Shown here piece by piece: positions 15,824 to 24,564 of a stretch of DNA of 64,000 nt. The notes below the pieces were generated by a model that made no database searches, had not been told where the DNA came from, and saw only the letters and a program-made list of their open reading frames with translations. A program made the position numbers and the translations under genes. Source of the stretch: JAGQRJ01 sp041402045 (lineage in GTDB: Bacteria > Planctomycetota > J058); the NCBI GenBank assembly GCA_041402045.1, contig JAWKSZ010000019.1:50637-114636 (forward strand). Direction: 5' to 3'. The stretch's first letter is position 1. The number at the start of each line of letters is the position of its first letter.

Positions 15824-18244
15824 TCACTCCGCCGCCCGCGCCTCGTGGAGCAACGACTCGACCCGCGCGGCGCGGGCGGGCTCGAGGCCGCCTCGGCTGA
15901 GCGCCGCCTCTAGGTCGCGGGCGGCGTCGGCTCTGCGCCCCAGGCGCAGGGCGGCCTCCCCGCGCAGAGCGAGCAGCGCCGCGTTCGACGCGTCGCTCTC
16001 GCTGAGCAGGAGCTCGGCGTCGGCGTGGGCCACGTCGGGGCGCCCGCAGGCCAGCGCGGCCTCGGCGCGACCCAGGCGCGCGGCGACGTGCCCCGGGGCG
16101 AGCTCCAGCGCGCGGCCGAACGCCGCGAACGCGTTCTCGGCCTGCCCCAGGCGCGCCCGGACCCAGCCCAGCTTGAACGCGGCCTCGGACCCCTCGGCGT
16201 CGGCGTCCAAGGACGCCGCGTAGGCCGCGGCGGCCTCCCGCAGGTCCCCGCGCTCCGCGCGCAGCTCCCCCAGGAGGTAGAGCGCCTGCGCGTCGCCGGG
16301 GTCGCGGGCGAGGAGCGCGCGGCAGTCGGCCTCCGCGTCGTCCACGTAGCCCAGCCGCAGCCGACACAGCGCGCGGTAGCGCAGCAGCACCGGCGCGCCC
16401 TCGACGTCGCGTAGCGCGCGGTCGAGGTCCGCGAGCCCGCCGCGGAAGTCTCCGGCCTGCGTGCGCAGCGCGCCGCGCTGGGCGAGGGCCACGCGGTGGT
16501 CGGGGTCGCGCTCGAGCGCCGCCTCCAGATCCCGCGCCGCGTCGGCGTCGCGCCCCAGGCGCAGCAAGACCTTGGCTCGATCGACCAGGACCTCGGCCGC
16601 CCCCGGGTCCATGCCGTGAGCGCGGTCGAAGTCGCGCAGCGCGTCCTCCAGGCGACCCAGCGCGAGCTTGACCCGCGCCCGCCGGGCGTAGTGAGCGCCG
16701 GTACCCGGGACCGCGGCCAGGGCGCGGTCGAAGTCGTCCAGGGCTTCGGGGTGGCGCCCGAGCTCGAAGCGGGCGGCCCCGCGCTCCAGGAGCAGCTTCG
16801 GGTCTCCCGGGCTGAGGGTGAGCGCGCGCTCGAAGTCCTCGCAGGCCGCGGCCCAACGGCCCAAGCTGGCGTGAGCCAAGCCGCGGCTCTTGAACAAGCC
16901 GGGGTCCTCGAGGCCCTGCTCCGCGGCTGCGTCGAAGTCCTCGATCGCCTCGGCGTAATCGCCCAGGTAGAACCGGGCGCTGCCCCGGCTGAGGCGCAGC
17001 TTCGTGTTCCCGGGGGCGAGCTCGAGGGCGTGGTCGTAGTCGGCGAGCGCCGTGCGGAAGCGCCCCAGCTTGCTCAGGACCTTGGCTCGGTTGGCGTAGA
17101 TCGTGGCCGAGTCCTGGCGGCGCTCGAGGGCGGCGTCGAAGTCCTCCAGCGCCGCTTCGAGCTCGCCCTGGAGCACCCGCGCGCTGGCGCGGTTGGCGTA
17201 GGCGGTGCCCTGGTCGGGGTCGAGGGCGAGCAGGTCCGTGTAGGCCAGCACGGCCTCGTCGAAGCGTCCGGCGTCGAGGAGCGCGCGGGCTTCGCGGCCC
17301 AAGCGCTTCAGGTCCGGCGAGGGAGGCGCCTCCGGGCCGGCCCAAGGTCGAGCCAGCGCCAGGGCCCCGCCCAGGAGCAGGAGCGCCGCCAGGCCAGCCG
17401 CGAAGAGCGCGCCGCCGCCGCGCCGGCGCTCGCCGGCCTCGGCCGCGCCGCGCTCGAGGTCCGCGAGCACGGCGCGCATGTCGCGCGGGCGGTCGTGGGG
17501 GTCCTCCTCCAGGCAGCGCAGGCACAGCGCGTTCACCCAGCGCGGGACGTCGGGGTCGAGCTCCCGCGGGCTCAGGGGCTTGCTCCCGGCGCGCGCGAGG
17601 AAGGCCTGCAGGGTGTCGGCCTGGATCGGGGCTTGCCCGGTGAGGCAGGCGTAGAACACCGCGCCCCAGCCGTAGACGTCGGTGCGCGCGTCGATCGCGC
17701 GCTTGTCCCCCCGGGCTTGCTCGGGCGAGAGGTAGCCCGGGCTCCCGAGGAAGTCGCCGGTCCCGGTCAGGCGCTCGGCGTCGTCGTCGTCGTCGAGGGC
17801 CAGGCCGAAGTCGGTGAGCAGCGCGTGGTCGCCGCGGAGCAGCACGTTCTCCGGCTTGAGGTCGCGGTGCAGCACCCCCTGGTCGTGGACGTGGGCCAGG
17901 GCGTCGGCGAGCTGGCGCCCGAGGGTCACCGAGGCCTCGACCCCCACGGGGCCGGTGCGCAGGCGCTCGGCCAGGGTCTCGCCGGCCACGAACTCGAGGG
18001 CCAGCCAAGGGACGCCCTCGTGTTCGCCAGCGCCGAGGAAGCTCACCACGTGAGGGTGGCGCACTCGCGCCAGGGCGTGGACCTCGGTCAGGAACCGCCG
18101 GCGCCGCCGGGGCTCCTGGCCGCGGGCCGCGGACATGAGCTTGAGCGCGACGTCCTCGCCGTGGGGGCCGCGGGCGTGGAACACGACCCCCATGCCCCCT
18201 CGGGCGAGCTCCCCCAGCACCTCGAACGGCCCGATTCGCCTCAC
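15824..18244 (-). CDS. Membrane-anchored Ser/Thr protein kinase with C-terminal TPR array
   Basis: An 806-residue protein. The kinase domain spans residues about 5-262: Gly-rich loop GELARGGMGVVFHA, Lys35 in VALKLM, catalytic loop HRDLKPEN (His126-Asp128) and DFG 145-147. One membrane helix (about 279-298) follows. Residues about 310-800 are a long series of tetratricopeptide repeats (recurring AxxDFDRALxxxP units). It is a typical Hanks-type kinase of Planctomycetota and myxobacteria; the TPR part would lie outside the cytoplasm and bind protein partners. The RING-finger and membrane-protein genes follow on the same strand. ATG 18244 is preceded by a GTTACCCT box. Confidence 0.9.
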   Translation of the reverse strand: MRRIGPFEVLGELARGGMGVVFHARGPHGEDVALKLMSAARGQEPRRRRRFLTEVHALARVRHPHVVSFLGAGEHEGVPWLALEFVAGETLAERLRTGPVGVEASVTLGRQLADALAHVHDQGVLHRDLKPENVLLRGDHALLTDFGLALDDDDDAERLTGTGDFLGSPGYLSPEQARGDKRAIDARTDVYGWGAVFYACLTGQAPIQADTLQAFLARAGSKPLSPRELDPDVPRWVNALCLRCLEEDPHDRPRDMRAVLADLERGAAEAGERRRGGGALFAAGLAALLLLGGALALARPWAGPEAPPSPDLKRLGREARALLDAGRFDEAVLAYTDLLALDPDQGTAYANRASARVLQGELEAALEDFDAALERRQDSATIYANRAKVLSKLGRFRTALADYDHALELAPGNTKLRLSRGSARFYLGDYAEAIEDFDAAAEQGLEDPGLFKSRGLAHASLGRWAAACEDFERALTLSPGDPKLLLERGAARFELGRHPEALDDFDRALAAVPGTGAHYARRARVKLALGRLEDALRDFDRAHGMDPGAAEVLVDRAKVLLRLGRDADAARDLEAALERDPDHRVALAQRGALRTQAGDFRGGLADLDRALRDVEGAPVLLRYRALCRLRLGYVDDAEADCRALLARDPGDAQALYLLGELRAERGDLREAAAAYAASLDADAEGSEAAFKLGWVRARLGQAENAFAAFGRALELAPGHVAARLGRAEAALACGRPDVAHADAELLLSESDASNAALLALRGEAALRLGRRADAARDLEAALSRGGLEPARAARVESLLHEARAAE

Positions 18245-18250
18245 CGGACC

Positions 18251-18258
18251 AGGGTAAC
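18251..18258 (-). promoter_or_regulatory. Candidate -10 element for the kinase-TPR gene
   Basis: On the minus strand GTTACCCT lies six bases before the ATG at 18244, giving a very short or absent leader. Confidence 0.3.
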
Positions 18259-18297
18259 GAGCCCGGAGGACTACTGAAGGGACGAGCGACGGGATAC

Positions 18298-18306
18298 GCT
18301 ACCCCC
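18298..18306 (+). promoter_or_regulatory. Candidate -10 element for the sugar dehydrogenase gene
   Basis: GCTACCCCC directly abuts the ATG at 18307; there is no room for a ribosome site, so a leaderless or alternative start is implied. Confidence 0.25.
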
Positions 18307-19263
18307 ATGAGCACCCCTCCCTCCTTCGCCCTGATCGGCGCCGCCGGCTACGTCGCCCCGCGGCACCTGCGCGCGATCCGCGACGTGGGGGGCGTGCTGC
18401 GCGCGGCCTGCGACCCCCACGACAGTGTGGGGGTCCTCGACGGCTACTTCCCCGACGCGCGCTTCTTCACCGAGTTCGAGCGCTTCGACCGCCACCTGGA
18501 GCGCCTGCGCCGCGAGCGCCCCGACGAGCGGGTGCGCTACGTCTCGGTGTGCTCGCCGAACTACCTCCACGACGCCCACGTGCGCCTCGCGCTCCGGGTC
18601 CAGGCCCACGCGATCTGCGAGAAGCCGCTGGTGGTCAACCCCTGGAACCTCGACCAGCTCGAGGCGCTGGAGGCCGAGCACGAGCAGCGGATCTACACCG
18701 TCATGCAGCTCCGCCAGCACCCCGCGCTGATCGCGCTGCGCGAGCGCGTCCAGGCCGGACAGCGCCCGCAGCAGGTCGAGCTGACCTACGTCACCCAGCG
18801 CGGGGCCTGGTATGGGGTGAGCTGGAAGGGCGACCACGCCAAGTCCGGCGGGCTGGTGCTCAACCTCGGGATCCACTTCTTCGACCTCCTGAGCTGGCTG
18901 TTCGGCCCGATCGAGGCGCGGGAGGTCTACTGCCGCGAGCCCGAGCGCGCCGCGGGCTGGCTGGTGCTGGGCGGGGTCCAGGTGCGCTGGTTCCTCTCGA
19001 CCCGGGCCGAGGACGTGCCCGCGACGGTGCGCGCCGGCGGCGGGCGCGCCTACCGCGCGCTGCTCCTCGACGGCGAGGAGGTCGAGTTCTCCAGCGGATT
19101 CGAGGACCTGCACACCCGGGTCTACGCCGACGTGCTCGAGGGCCGCGGGCTGGGGATCCAGGACGCGCGGCCCTCGATCGAGCTCGTCTACGGGATCCGC
19201 CACGACCCGGTCGTGGATCCCTCGGACCCCGCGCGGATCCACCCCCGCTTGCAGGAGGCCTAG
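18307..19263 (+). CDS. wbpB: Gfo/Idh/MocA oxidoreductase, WbpB-like nucleotide-sugar 3-dehydrogenase
   Basis: A 318-residue protein with an N-terminal Rossmann fold (FALIGAAGYVAPRHLRAI), the conserved CSPNYLHDAHVRLAL and AICEKPLVVNP (catalytic Lys region), and SGGLVLNLGIHFFDLLSWLFGP of the substrate domain. It fits WbpB/WlbA enzymes, which oxidise UDP-N-acetylglucosaminuronate at C3. The next two genes encode the acetyltransferase and epimerase of the same route to UDP-di-N-acetylmannosaminuronate. The aminotransferase (WbpE) and 6-dehydrogenase (WbpA) are not in this window. Confidence 0.75.
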   Translation: MSTPPSFALIGAAGYVAPRHLRAIRDVGGVLRAACDPHDSVGVLDGYFPDARFFTEFERFDRHLERLRRERPDERVRYVSVCSPNYLHDAHVRLALRVQAHAICEKPLVVNPWNLDQLEALEAEHEQRIYTVMQLRQHPALIALRERVQAGQRPQQVELTYVTQRGAWYGVSWKGDHAKSGGLVLNLGIHFFDLLSWLFGPIEAREVYCREPERAAGWLVLGGVQVRWFLSTRAEDVPATVRAGGGRAYRALLLDGEEVEFSSGFEDLHTRVYADVLEGRGLGIQDARPSIELVYGIRHDPVVDPSDPARIHPRLQEA

Positions 19264-19264
19264 C

Positions 19265-19849
19265 GTGGCCAACCCGCCCTACGTGCACCCCAGCGCCGTC
19301 GTCGACGAGGGCGCGACCCTCGGCCACGGGACCAAGGTGTGGCACTTCAGCCACGTCATGCCCGGGGCCGTGATCGGCAGCGGCTGCAGCCTGGGGCAGA
19401 ACGTGTTCGTCGCCGACCGGGTCACGATCGGCGACGGGGTCAAGATCCAGAACAACGTCTCGCTCTACGAGGGCGTGGTCCTCGAGGACTACGTGTTCTG
19501 CGGACCGAGCATGGTGTTCACCAACGTCAAGACGCCGCGCTCGCGCTTCCCGCGCAACACCTCCGACGACTACCTCGAGACCCGGGTGCGCTACGGCGCC
19601 TCGATCGGGGCCAACGCGACGGTGGTGTGCGGGGTCGAGATCGGCGCCTGGGCCTTCGTCGCCGCGGGGGCGGTGGTGACCAAGGACGTCCTGCCCCACG
19701 CCCTGGTGGCGGGGGTCCCCGCCCGCCGGATCGGCTGGGCCTGCGCCTGCGGGCTCAAGCTCCCCCCGGACCTCGCCTGCACGAGCTGCGGGCGCGACTA
19801 CGCGGTGAGCAGCAGCCAGCTCGAGCAGACCGGCGGCCCCGCGGCGTGA
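19265..19849 (+). CDS. wbpD: WbpD-like N-acetyltransferase (left-handed β-helix)
   Basis: A 194-residue hexapeptide-repeat protein (VIGSGCSLGQNVFVADRVTIGDGVKIQ). It contains GPSMVFTNVKTPRS and NTSDDYLETRVRYGASIGANA, which are hallmarks of WbpD/WlbB UDP-2-acetamido-3-amino-glucuronate acetyltransferases. The last ~30 residues add a CxC-x(n)-CTSCGRDY zinc-like ribbon sometimes seen at the end of this family. The enzyme acetylates the 3-amino sugar made after WbpB and an aminotransferase act. GTG 19265 follows the previous stop within one base, so the genes are cotranscribed. Confidence 0.85.
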   Translation: MANPPYVHPSAVVDEGATLGHGTKVWHFSHVMPGAVIGSGCSLGQNVFVADRVTIGDGVKIQNNVSLYEGVVLEDYVFCGPSMVFTNVKTPRSRFPRNTSDDYLETRVRYGASIGANATVVCGVEIGAWAFVAAGAVVTKDVLPHALVAGVPARRIGWACACGLKLPPDLACTSCGRDYAVSSSQLEQTGGPAA

Positions 19850-19880
19850 GCGCCCGGCGATCCGGTCCGCAGGAGGTCCC

Positions 19881-21023
19881 GTGCGCGCGGCGTTGATCGT
19901 GGGCGCGCGCCCGAACTACATGAAGGCCGCGCCGATCCTGGCCGCCGCCGAGGGCGCCGGGCTCGAGCTGGTCCTGGTGCACACCGGCCAGCACTACGAC
20001 CCCGCGCTCTCGAGCCTGTTGTTCGGCGAGCTGGGGCTGCCCGAGCCGGCGCACCGGCTCGAGGTCGGGCGCGGGCGCACGCCCCTCGAGCAGGTGGCCG
20101 AGCTCTGCACCGCGCTGCCCCCGATCCTCGAGGCCGAGGGGGCGGAGGCGCTGATCGTGGTCGGCGACGTGACCAGCACCCTGGCCGGGAGCCTGGTCGC
20201 GGCCAAGGCCCGCGAGCTGCCGATCCCGCTGGCCCACGTGGAGGCCGGCCTGCGCAGCTTCGACCGGCGCATGCCCGAGGAGCTGAACCGCCTGGTGACG
20301 GACCAGCTCGCGGACCTGCTCCTGTGCAGCGAGCCCAGCGGGGTGCGGAACCTGCGCGCCGAGGGCCGCCCCGCCGAGCACGTGTTCTTCGTGGGCAACA
20401 CCATGATCGACACGCTGCTGCGCCTCAAGCAGCGCGCCGCGGAGGGGCCGACCCTCGGGGAGCACGGCCTCGAGCCGCGGGGCTACGGGCTCGTGACCCT
20501 GCACCGCCCGAGCAACGTCGACGACCCGGCGCACCTGCAGGTCCTGCTCGACGCGTTGGCCCCCGCGGCGCAGGAGCTGCCCCTGGTGTTCCCCTGCCAC
20601 CCGCGCACCCGGGCCCGCCTCGAGCGGCTGCAGGTCCCGGCGGGGGTGCGCCTGCTCGAGCCCCAGGCCTACCTCGCGTTCCTCGCGCTGATGCAAGGCG
20701 CGCGCTTCGTGCTCACCGACTCCGGCGGGATCCAGGAGGAGACCACGGTCCTCGGGGTGCGCTGCCTGACCGTGCGCGAGAACACCGAGCGCCCGATCAC
20801 CGTCGCGCAGGGCACGAACCGCCTGCTGGGGATCGACCCCGTGGCCGTCGGCGCCGCCGCCCTGGGCGCGGCGAACGAAGGGCCGCTCGAGCCGGTGACC
20901 CCCCCGCTGTGGGACGGCCGCGCCGGCGAGCGGATCGCGGCGGCCCTCGCCGGCTTCGGCGCGGGCGGTCTGGACGAGGCCCACCGCCGCGTCGCGGCCC
21001 TGGGCGGGGACCTCACGGTCTGA
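19881..21023 (+). CDS. wbpI: UDP-N-acetylglucosamine 2-epimerase family (WecB/WbpI-like)
   Basis: A 380-residue protein of the non-hydrolysing epimerase family: GARPNYMKAAPIL and HTGQHYD at the N-terminus, GDVTSTLAGSLVA, HVEAGLRSFDRRMPEE, LHRPSNVDD and TDSGGIQEETTVLGV. In this setting WbpI activity, converting UDP-GlcNAc(3NAc)A to the manno epimer, is more likely than plain WecB, because WbpB and WbpD homologues precede it. AGGAGG at 19871 lies six bases before the GTG/initiator 19881. The product would feed a surface polysaccharide or protein glycosylation. Confidence 0.8.
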   Translation: MRAALIVGARPNYMKAAPILAAAEGAGLELVLVHTGQHYDPALSSLLFGELGLPEPAHRLEVGRGRTPLEQVAELCTALPPILEAEGAEALIVVGDVTSTLAGSLVAAKARELPIPLAHVEAGLRSFDRRMPEELNRLVTDQLADLLLCSEPSGVRNLRAEGRPAEHVFFVGNTMIDTLLRLKQRAAEGPTLGEHGLEPRGYGLVTLHRPSNVDDPAHLQVLLDALAPAAQELPLVFPCHPRTRARLERLQVPAGVRLLEPQAYLAFLALMQGARFVLTDSGGIQEETTVLGVRCLTVRENTERPITVAQGTNRLLGIDPVAVGAAALGAANEGPLEPVTPPLWDGRAGERIAAALAGFGAGGLDEAHRRVAALGGDLTV

Positions 21024-21254
21024 GCCGCGAGCTCCCCGTGGACCGCTCGGTGTCTCGGTTCAGGAGAGGAACACGAACGCGGTGAGCAGCTCCGCTGAGT
21101 CGCTCTCGCGCCGGCACGCCTCGAGCGCGCGGTGCTCCGCTGGCGAAACGGCACGAGGCCGAATCAGCGGAGCCTTGGCGTCCTTGGCGTCCTTGGCGGT
21201 TCCTCCCCCTTCCAGCTCCGTCCAGGGCAGGGGCAGGGAGGGGGGGCTTCGCGC
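21024..21254. other. Intergenic stretch between the sugar cassette and flgL
   Basis: No gene is seen. It separates convergent transcripts (wbpI rightwards, flgL leftwards). GCTCCGCTG at 21135-21143 pairs with CAGCGGAGC at 21165-21173, and the CCTTGGCG repeat follows, so this may act as a two-sided terminator. Confidence 0.4.
21165..21201. repeat. Dispersed CCTTGGCGTCCTTGGCG-type repeat
   Basis: A 37-base stretch starting CAGCGGAGCC and running through CCTTGGCG/TCCTTGGCG units. It is identical to 37567-37603 and present in inverse orientation near 37443. A shorter relative lies at 35244. Confidence 0.75.
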
Positions 21255-22163
21255 CTACAGCGGGCCTATGAAGTCCAGGATCGAGACCTGCATGACCCCG
21301 GCCAGGACCTGCAGGCTGCGCTCGTAGGTCGCCTGGTGGTCCTTGAGGTCCACGATCGCCTGGGAGAGGTCGACGTCCTCGATCGAGCTGCGGACCTGCT
21401 CCAGGATCGTCTGGCGCTCGTTGAGCCCGGACTCCAGCGCCTGGAGCTCGGCCTGGCGCGCGCCGACGCGCGCCAGGGTCTCGGTGGTGCCCTCGATCGC
21501 TTCGTCGAGGCCGTCGATCGAGGTGCGGATCTGGTTCATGTCGCCGGCGACGAACGCGTCGCGCATGGCGACCAGGGCGTCCAGCGCTCCGGTGCGCCCG
21601 CCGTTGCTCACGAAGGGCTCGGGGCCCGGGGGCGGGCCCTGGAGCGTGGCCAGGTGCAGCCCCACGACCCGCTCTTGCGAGTCGCCGTGGTACACGGGGG
21701 TGATCACGCCGCCCACGTCCTGGAGCTCGAAGGGGACGGCGTCGCTCGCGGTGCCGCCGAACAGGTAGCGCCCGCCGACCTCGACGTTGACCAGGCTCAT
21801 GGCGCGGCGCATGAGGCCGTCGGCCTCCTCCTGGAGCACGCCCAGGTCGCTGGTGCTGTTGATCCCGTTCGCGCCCTGGACCGCGATCTCCCGGGCCCGA
21901 GCCAGGAGCTCGGACAGGCCCTGCAGCGCGCCGTCGGCGCTGTCGAGCTCGCCGCGCACGAGGCCCACGTTCTCCGACGCCTCCTGGATCGACGCCAGCT
22001 CGGCGCGGAGCTTGATCGCGCGCCCGGCGCCGAAGGGGTCGTCGGAGGGGCGGTTGATCCGCCGCCCGCTGGCGACCTGCTCCTCGGCCTTGGCCGAGAG
22101 CCGCTGCGCCCCCGAGAGGTCGGTCAGGCTGCGGTTGATCCGGAGCTGTTCGGTGATCCTCAT
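21255..22163 (-). CDS. flgL: Hook-filament junction protein FlgL
   Basis: A 302-residue protein of the flagellin superfamily. The N-terminal coiled region (MRITEQLRINRSLTDLSGAQ, SGRRINRPSDDPFGAGRAI) and the C-terminal helix (ILEQVRSSIEDVDLSQAIVDLKDH) are diagnostic of FlgL, the second junction protein between hook and filament. It is the last gene of the flgFGAHIJNKL operon, two bases after flgK. The ATG at 22163 follows flgK closely and matches the family start. Confidence 0.95.
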   Translation of the reverse strand: MRITEQLRINRSLTDLSGAQRLSAKAEEQVASGRRINRPSDDPFGAGRAIKLRAELASIQEASENVGLVRGELDSADGALQGLSELLARAREIAVQGANGINSTSDLGVLQEEADGLMRRAMSLVNVEVGGRYLFGGTASDAVPFELQDVGGVITPVYHGDSQERVVGLHLATLQGPPPGPEPFVSNGGRTGALDALVAMRDAFVAGDMNQIRTSIDGLDEAIEGTTETLARVGARQAELQALESGLNERQTILEQVRSSIEDVDLSQAIVDLKDHQATYERSLQVLAGVMQVSILDFIGPL

Positions 22164-22165
22164 GG

Positions 22166-23866
22166 CTAACCCAGCATTCGCATGAGCTCGTCGGAGAGCC
22201 CGTTGAGCACGGAGAGGTAGCGCGAGGCCGCCTCGAACCCGCGTTGGAAGCGGATCATGTTCGCGACCTCCTCCTCCATGGAGACGCCGCTGACGCCCTC
22301 GCGGTGCGTCTCGAGCGCGTCGAGCACGCGCTCGCTGGCGACGGAGCGGTCCGAGGCGACCTTGGCCTCGTGGCCCGCCTCGCTCACGACCACCGCCAGG
22401 AAGCCCTGGGGGTCCTCGCCGTCCAGCGCGCTGAGGGACCCGCGCCCGATCCCGCTGAAGCGCAGCGCGTTGCGCCCGTCGCTGGCGCCGGGGCCGAGGC
22501 CCGCGGCCAGGCGCTGGGGGGTCACGCCGTCGGCGAGCGCCATGTCCAGCGCGCCGCGGCCGGCGACCAGGGGGGCGACGCCGAGCTGGGCGAGCACGCC
22601 CCCTGGGTCGTTGTCCCCGCCGGCGCGGTCGGCGAAGTCGAAGCTGAACCCGGCGGCGGCGTTGATCGTGAGCTGGCCGCCGGAGGTGACGCTCGCGCTC
22701 AGCCCGGGGATCGCGCTCAGCGCGCTCGCGAAGTCGTCGAGGCTGTCGACGTTCGGGTCGAGGGCGATCGGGGTCGTGCTCACGACCCCCGCGGGGTCGG
22801 TCACGCTGACGGCGATCGTGGTCGGGCCCGCGAAGGAGCCCAGCCCGGCGCCGTTGATCGGGTCGTCCCCGGGGCTCCCGCTGAGGTTCACGTCCTGGGC
22901 GTTGAGGGTCGAGGTCAGGCTGGTGTAGGAGCCGCTCCCGGGTACGCCGGTGGCGTGCACGCGGTTGGCCTCTTGGATCACGCTCTGAGCCAGTTGGTCG
23001 ACCTGGGCGAACATGCGCCCGGTCTGACGCTGCGCGGCCAGGAGCCCGCCGACCTCGCCGCTGTCGAGGGAGAGCGGGGTGGCGACCCCCTCGAAGAACA
23101 CCTGGCTGTTGCCGTCGGCGTCCCGCTTGGCCTCCAGCGGCCGGGCCCGGGTCCCGGTGACCAGGATCCGTCCGCCGATCGTGAGCTTGAGCCCGCCGTC
23201 GCTCTGCTGGGTCGCCTCCGCGCCCACCAGCCGGGACAGGCGCCGGGCGGCGACGCCGCGCTGGTCGCGCAGGTCGTTGGCCTGCTGGCCGCTGCCCTCG
23301 ACGTTCAGGATCGCGAGGTTCAGCTCGGCCACCTGCTGCGCGAGCTGGTTGACCTCCTCCAGCATGCCCTCGACCTCGCGGGTGATCCCGACCCGGGACG
23401 CCTCGAGGAAGGACCCGGTGCTGCGGAAGCCCTCGGCCAGGCGCTCGACGCTGGAGAGGAAGGTGACCCGGGTCGAGGGGTCGTCCGGGGTCACCCCCAG
23501 GGCGTCGGCGGCGCTGAAGAACGCGCTCATGAGCCCGCTCAGCCCGCTGTCGCTGGTGTCGCCCACGATCGCCTCGACCTCCCCCAGACGCTGGGAGAGC
23601 GCGGTGTCGTAGCCGTTGGTGGCGTCGGCGACCCGCACTCGGCCGTCGAGGAACAGGTCGGCGACCTGGCGCACCATGGACACCCGCACGCCGGTGCCGA
23701 GCTGGCCGCCGGTCGAGTGGTCCAGGGGCAGGGCGCTGGTGAGCTCCACGGACTGGCGGGTGTAGCCGGGGGTCGAGGCGTTGGCGATGTTGTGCCCGAC
23801 CACGTCCATGCCGCGCTGGGCGGCGAGGAGCCCCGAGAGCCCGATCGATCCGTCGAGACCGGCCAC
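22166..23866 (-). CDS. flgK: Hook-filament junction protein FlgK
   Basis: A 566-residue protein. The N-terminus has LSGLLAAQRGMDVVGHNIANASTPGYTRQ, the rod/hook family signature, here in the FlgK version. The C-terminus has GVSMEEEVANMIRFQRGFEAASRYLSVLNGL. Length and both ends are typical. It forms the first ring at the hook tip onto which FlgL and the filament assemble. GTG 23866 abuts the stop of the FlgN-like gene, whose product probably chaperones FlgK and FlgL. Confidence 0.95.
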   Translation of the reverse strand: MAGLDGSIGLSGLLAAQRGMDVVGHNIANASTPGYTRQSVELTSALPLDHSTGGQLGTGVRVSMVRQVADLFLDGRVRVADATNGYDTALSQRLGEVEAIVGDTSDSGLSGLMSAFFSAADALGVTPDDPSTRVTFLSSVERLAEGFRSTGSFLEASRVGITREVEGMLEEVNQLAQQVAELNLAILNVEGSGQQANDLRDQRGVAARRLSRLVGAEATQQSDGGLKLTIGGRILVTGTRARPLEAKRDADGNSQVFFEGVATPLSLDSGEVGGLLAAQRQTGRMFAQVDQLAQSVIQEANRVHATGVPGSGSYTSLTSTLNAQDVNLSGSPGDDPINGAGLGSFAGPTTIAVSVTDPAGVVSTTPIALDPNVDSLDDFASALSAIPGLSASVTSGGQLTINAAAGFSFDFADRAGGDNDPGGVLAQLGVAPLVAGRGALDMALADGVTPQRLAAGLGPGASDGRNALRFSGIGRGSLSALDGEDPQGFLAVVVSEAGHEAKVASDRSVASERVLDALETHREGVSGVSMEEEVANMIRFQRGFEAASRYLSVLNGLSDELMRMLG

Positions 23867-24208
23867 CTAAGCCCTCGCGTCGAGCGAGGGGCGGGCGGCC
23901 TTGAGCTCGTCCAGGAGGTCCTTGGTCAGGTCGCGGGAGCGCACCAGGAGCCGCGCGTTGTCTTGCGCGCTCTGCTTGAGCGCGCGCGCGCTGGCGTGGA
24001 GCGCGGCGCGCTCTTCCTGGCTCCCCCGGGGCAGCTCCTTCGCCTTGAGCGCGCCGCGCAGGCGCGCGCCCTCGCGCAGGGCCAGCTCCAGGAGCAGGCG
24101 CGCCGCCTCCAGGCCCTGGGGGTCGCCGCGCAGGAGCGCGAGGCGCTGCTCCTCGAGGCCGTGGCGCAGCGCGCTCACGGCGGCGGTGATCTCGGCCAGG
24201 TCGCTCAC
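23867..24208 (-). CDS. flgN: FlgN-like export chaperone
   Basis: A 113-residue all-helical, charged protein (LEEQRLALLRGDPQGLEAARLL; RDLTKDLLDELKAARPSLDARA). Sequence alone gives weak FlgN similarity. Size, helical content and position directly before flgK and flgL, the usual FlgN clients, support the call. GTG 24208 overlaps the flgJ stop (GTGA). Confidence 0.6.
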   Translation of the reverse strand: MSDLAEITAAVSALRHGLEEQRLALLRGDPQGLEAARLLLELALREGARLRGALKAKELPRGSQEERAALHASARALKQSAQDNARLLVRSRDLTKDLLDELKAARPSLDARA

Positions 24209-24564
24209 GCGTCCGCTCCAGTCGGGCCCGCGGCGGGCGGGGCCTCGGGCGCCGGCGCGGCGGCCTCGAGCTCCCCTCCCAGCGCGCGGGTCAGGGTGTC
24301 TTGCAGGCCGAGGCCGCCGGCGCTGGCGAGGTGCTCGGCGAGGTAGGTCTCCATGAACCCGCGGTAGACGTGGGCCCCGGGGCCGCTGCCGAACATGCTC
24401 TCGCTCGACTCGCCGAAGGCCGACTTGAGCAGGTTCGTGAGCATCAGGCCCTCGAACTTCTCCGCGGCCTGTTGGGCGTCCTTGAGCCGCGCGGCGGCGG
24501 GGTCGGCGTCGGCGGGGCGGGGGCTCAGGCCGCCGACCCCGGAGAGGTCCAGCGAGACGTTCAC
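24205..24564 (-). CDS. flgJ: FlgJ-type rod assembly protein, N-terminal domain only
   Basis: A 119-residue protein with the rod-binding core AAEKFEGLMLTNLLKSAFGESS and MFGSGPGAHVYRGFMETYLAEHLA, as in the N-terminal half of FlgJ. The glucosaminidase half of enteric FlgJ is absent, so a separate enzyme must open the peptidoglycan. GTG 24564 overlaps the flgI stop (GTGA). The C-terminal 20 residues are Ala/Pro-rich and low-complexity. Confidence 0.85.
   Translation of the reverse strand: MNVSLDLSGVGGLSPRPADADPAAARLKDAQQAAEKFEGLMLTNLLKSAFGESSESMFGSGPGAHVYRGFMETYLAEHLASAGGLGLQDTLTRALGGELEAAAPAPEAPPAAGPTGADA

Noticed and set aside
24205..24564. A full FlgJ muramidase
   Set aside because: The gene ends after the rod-binding domain; no glucosaminidase domain is present.
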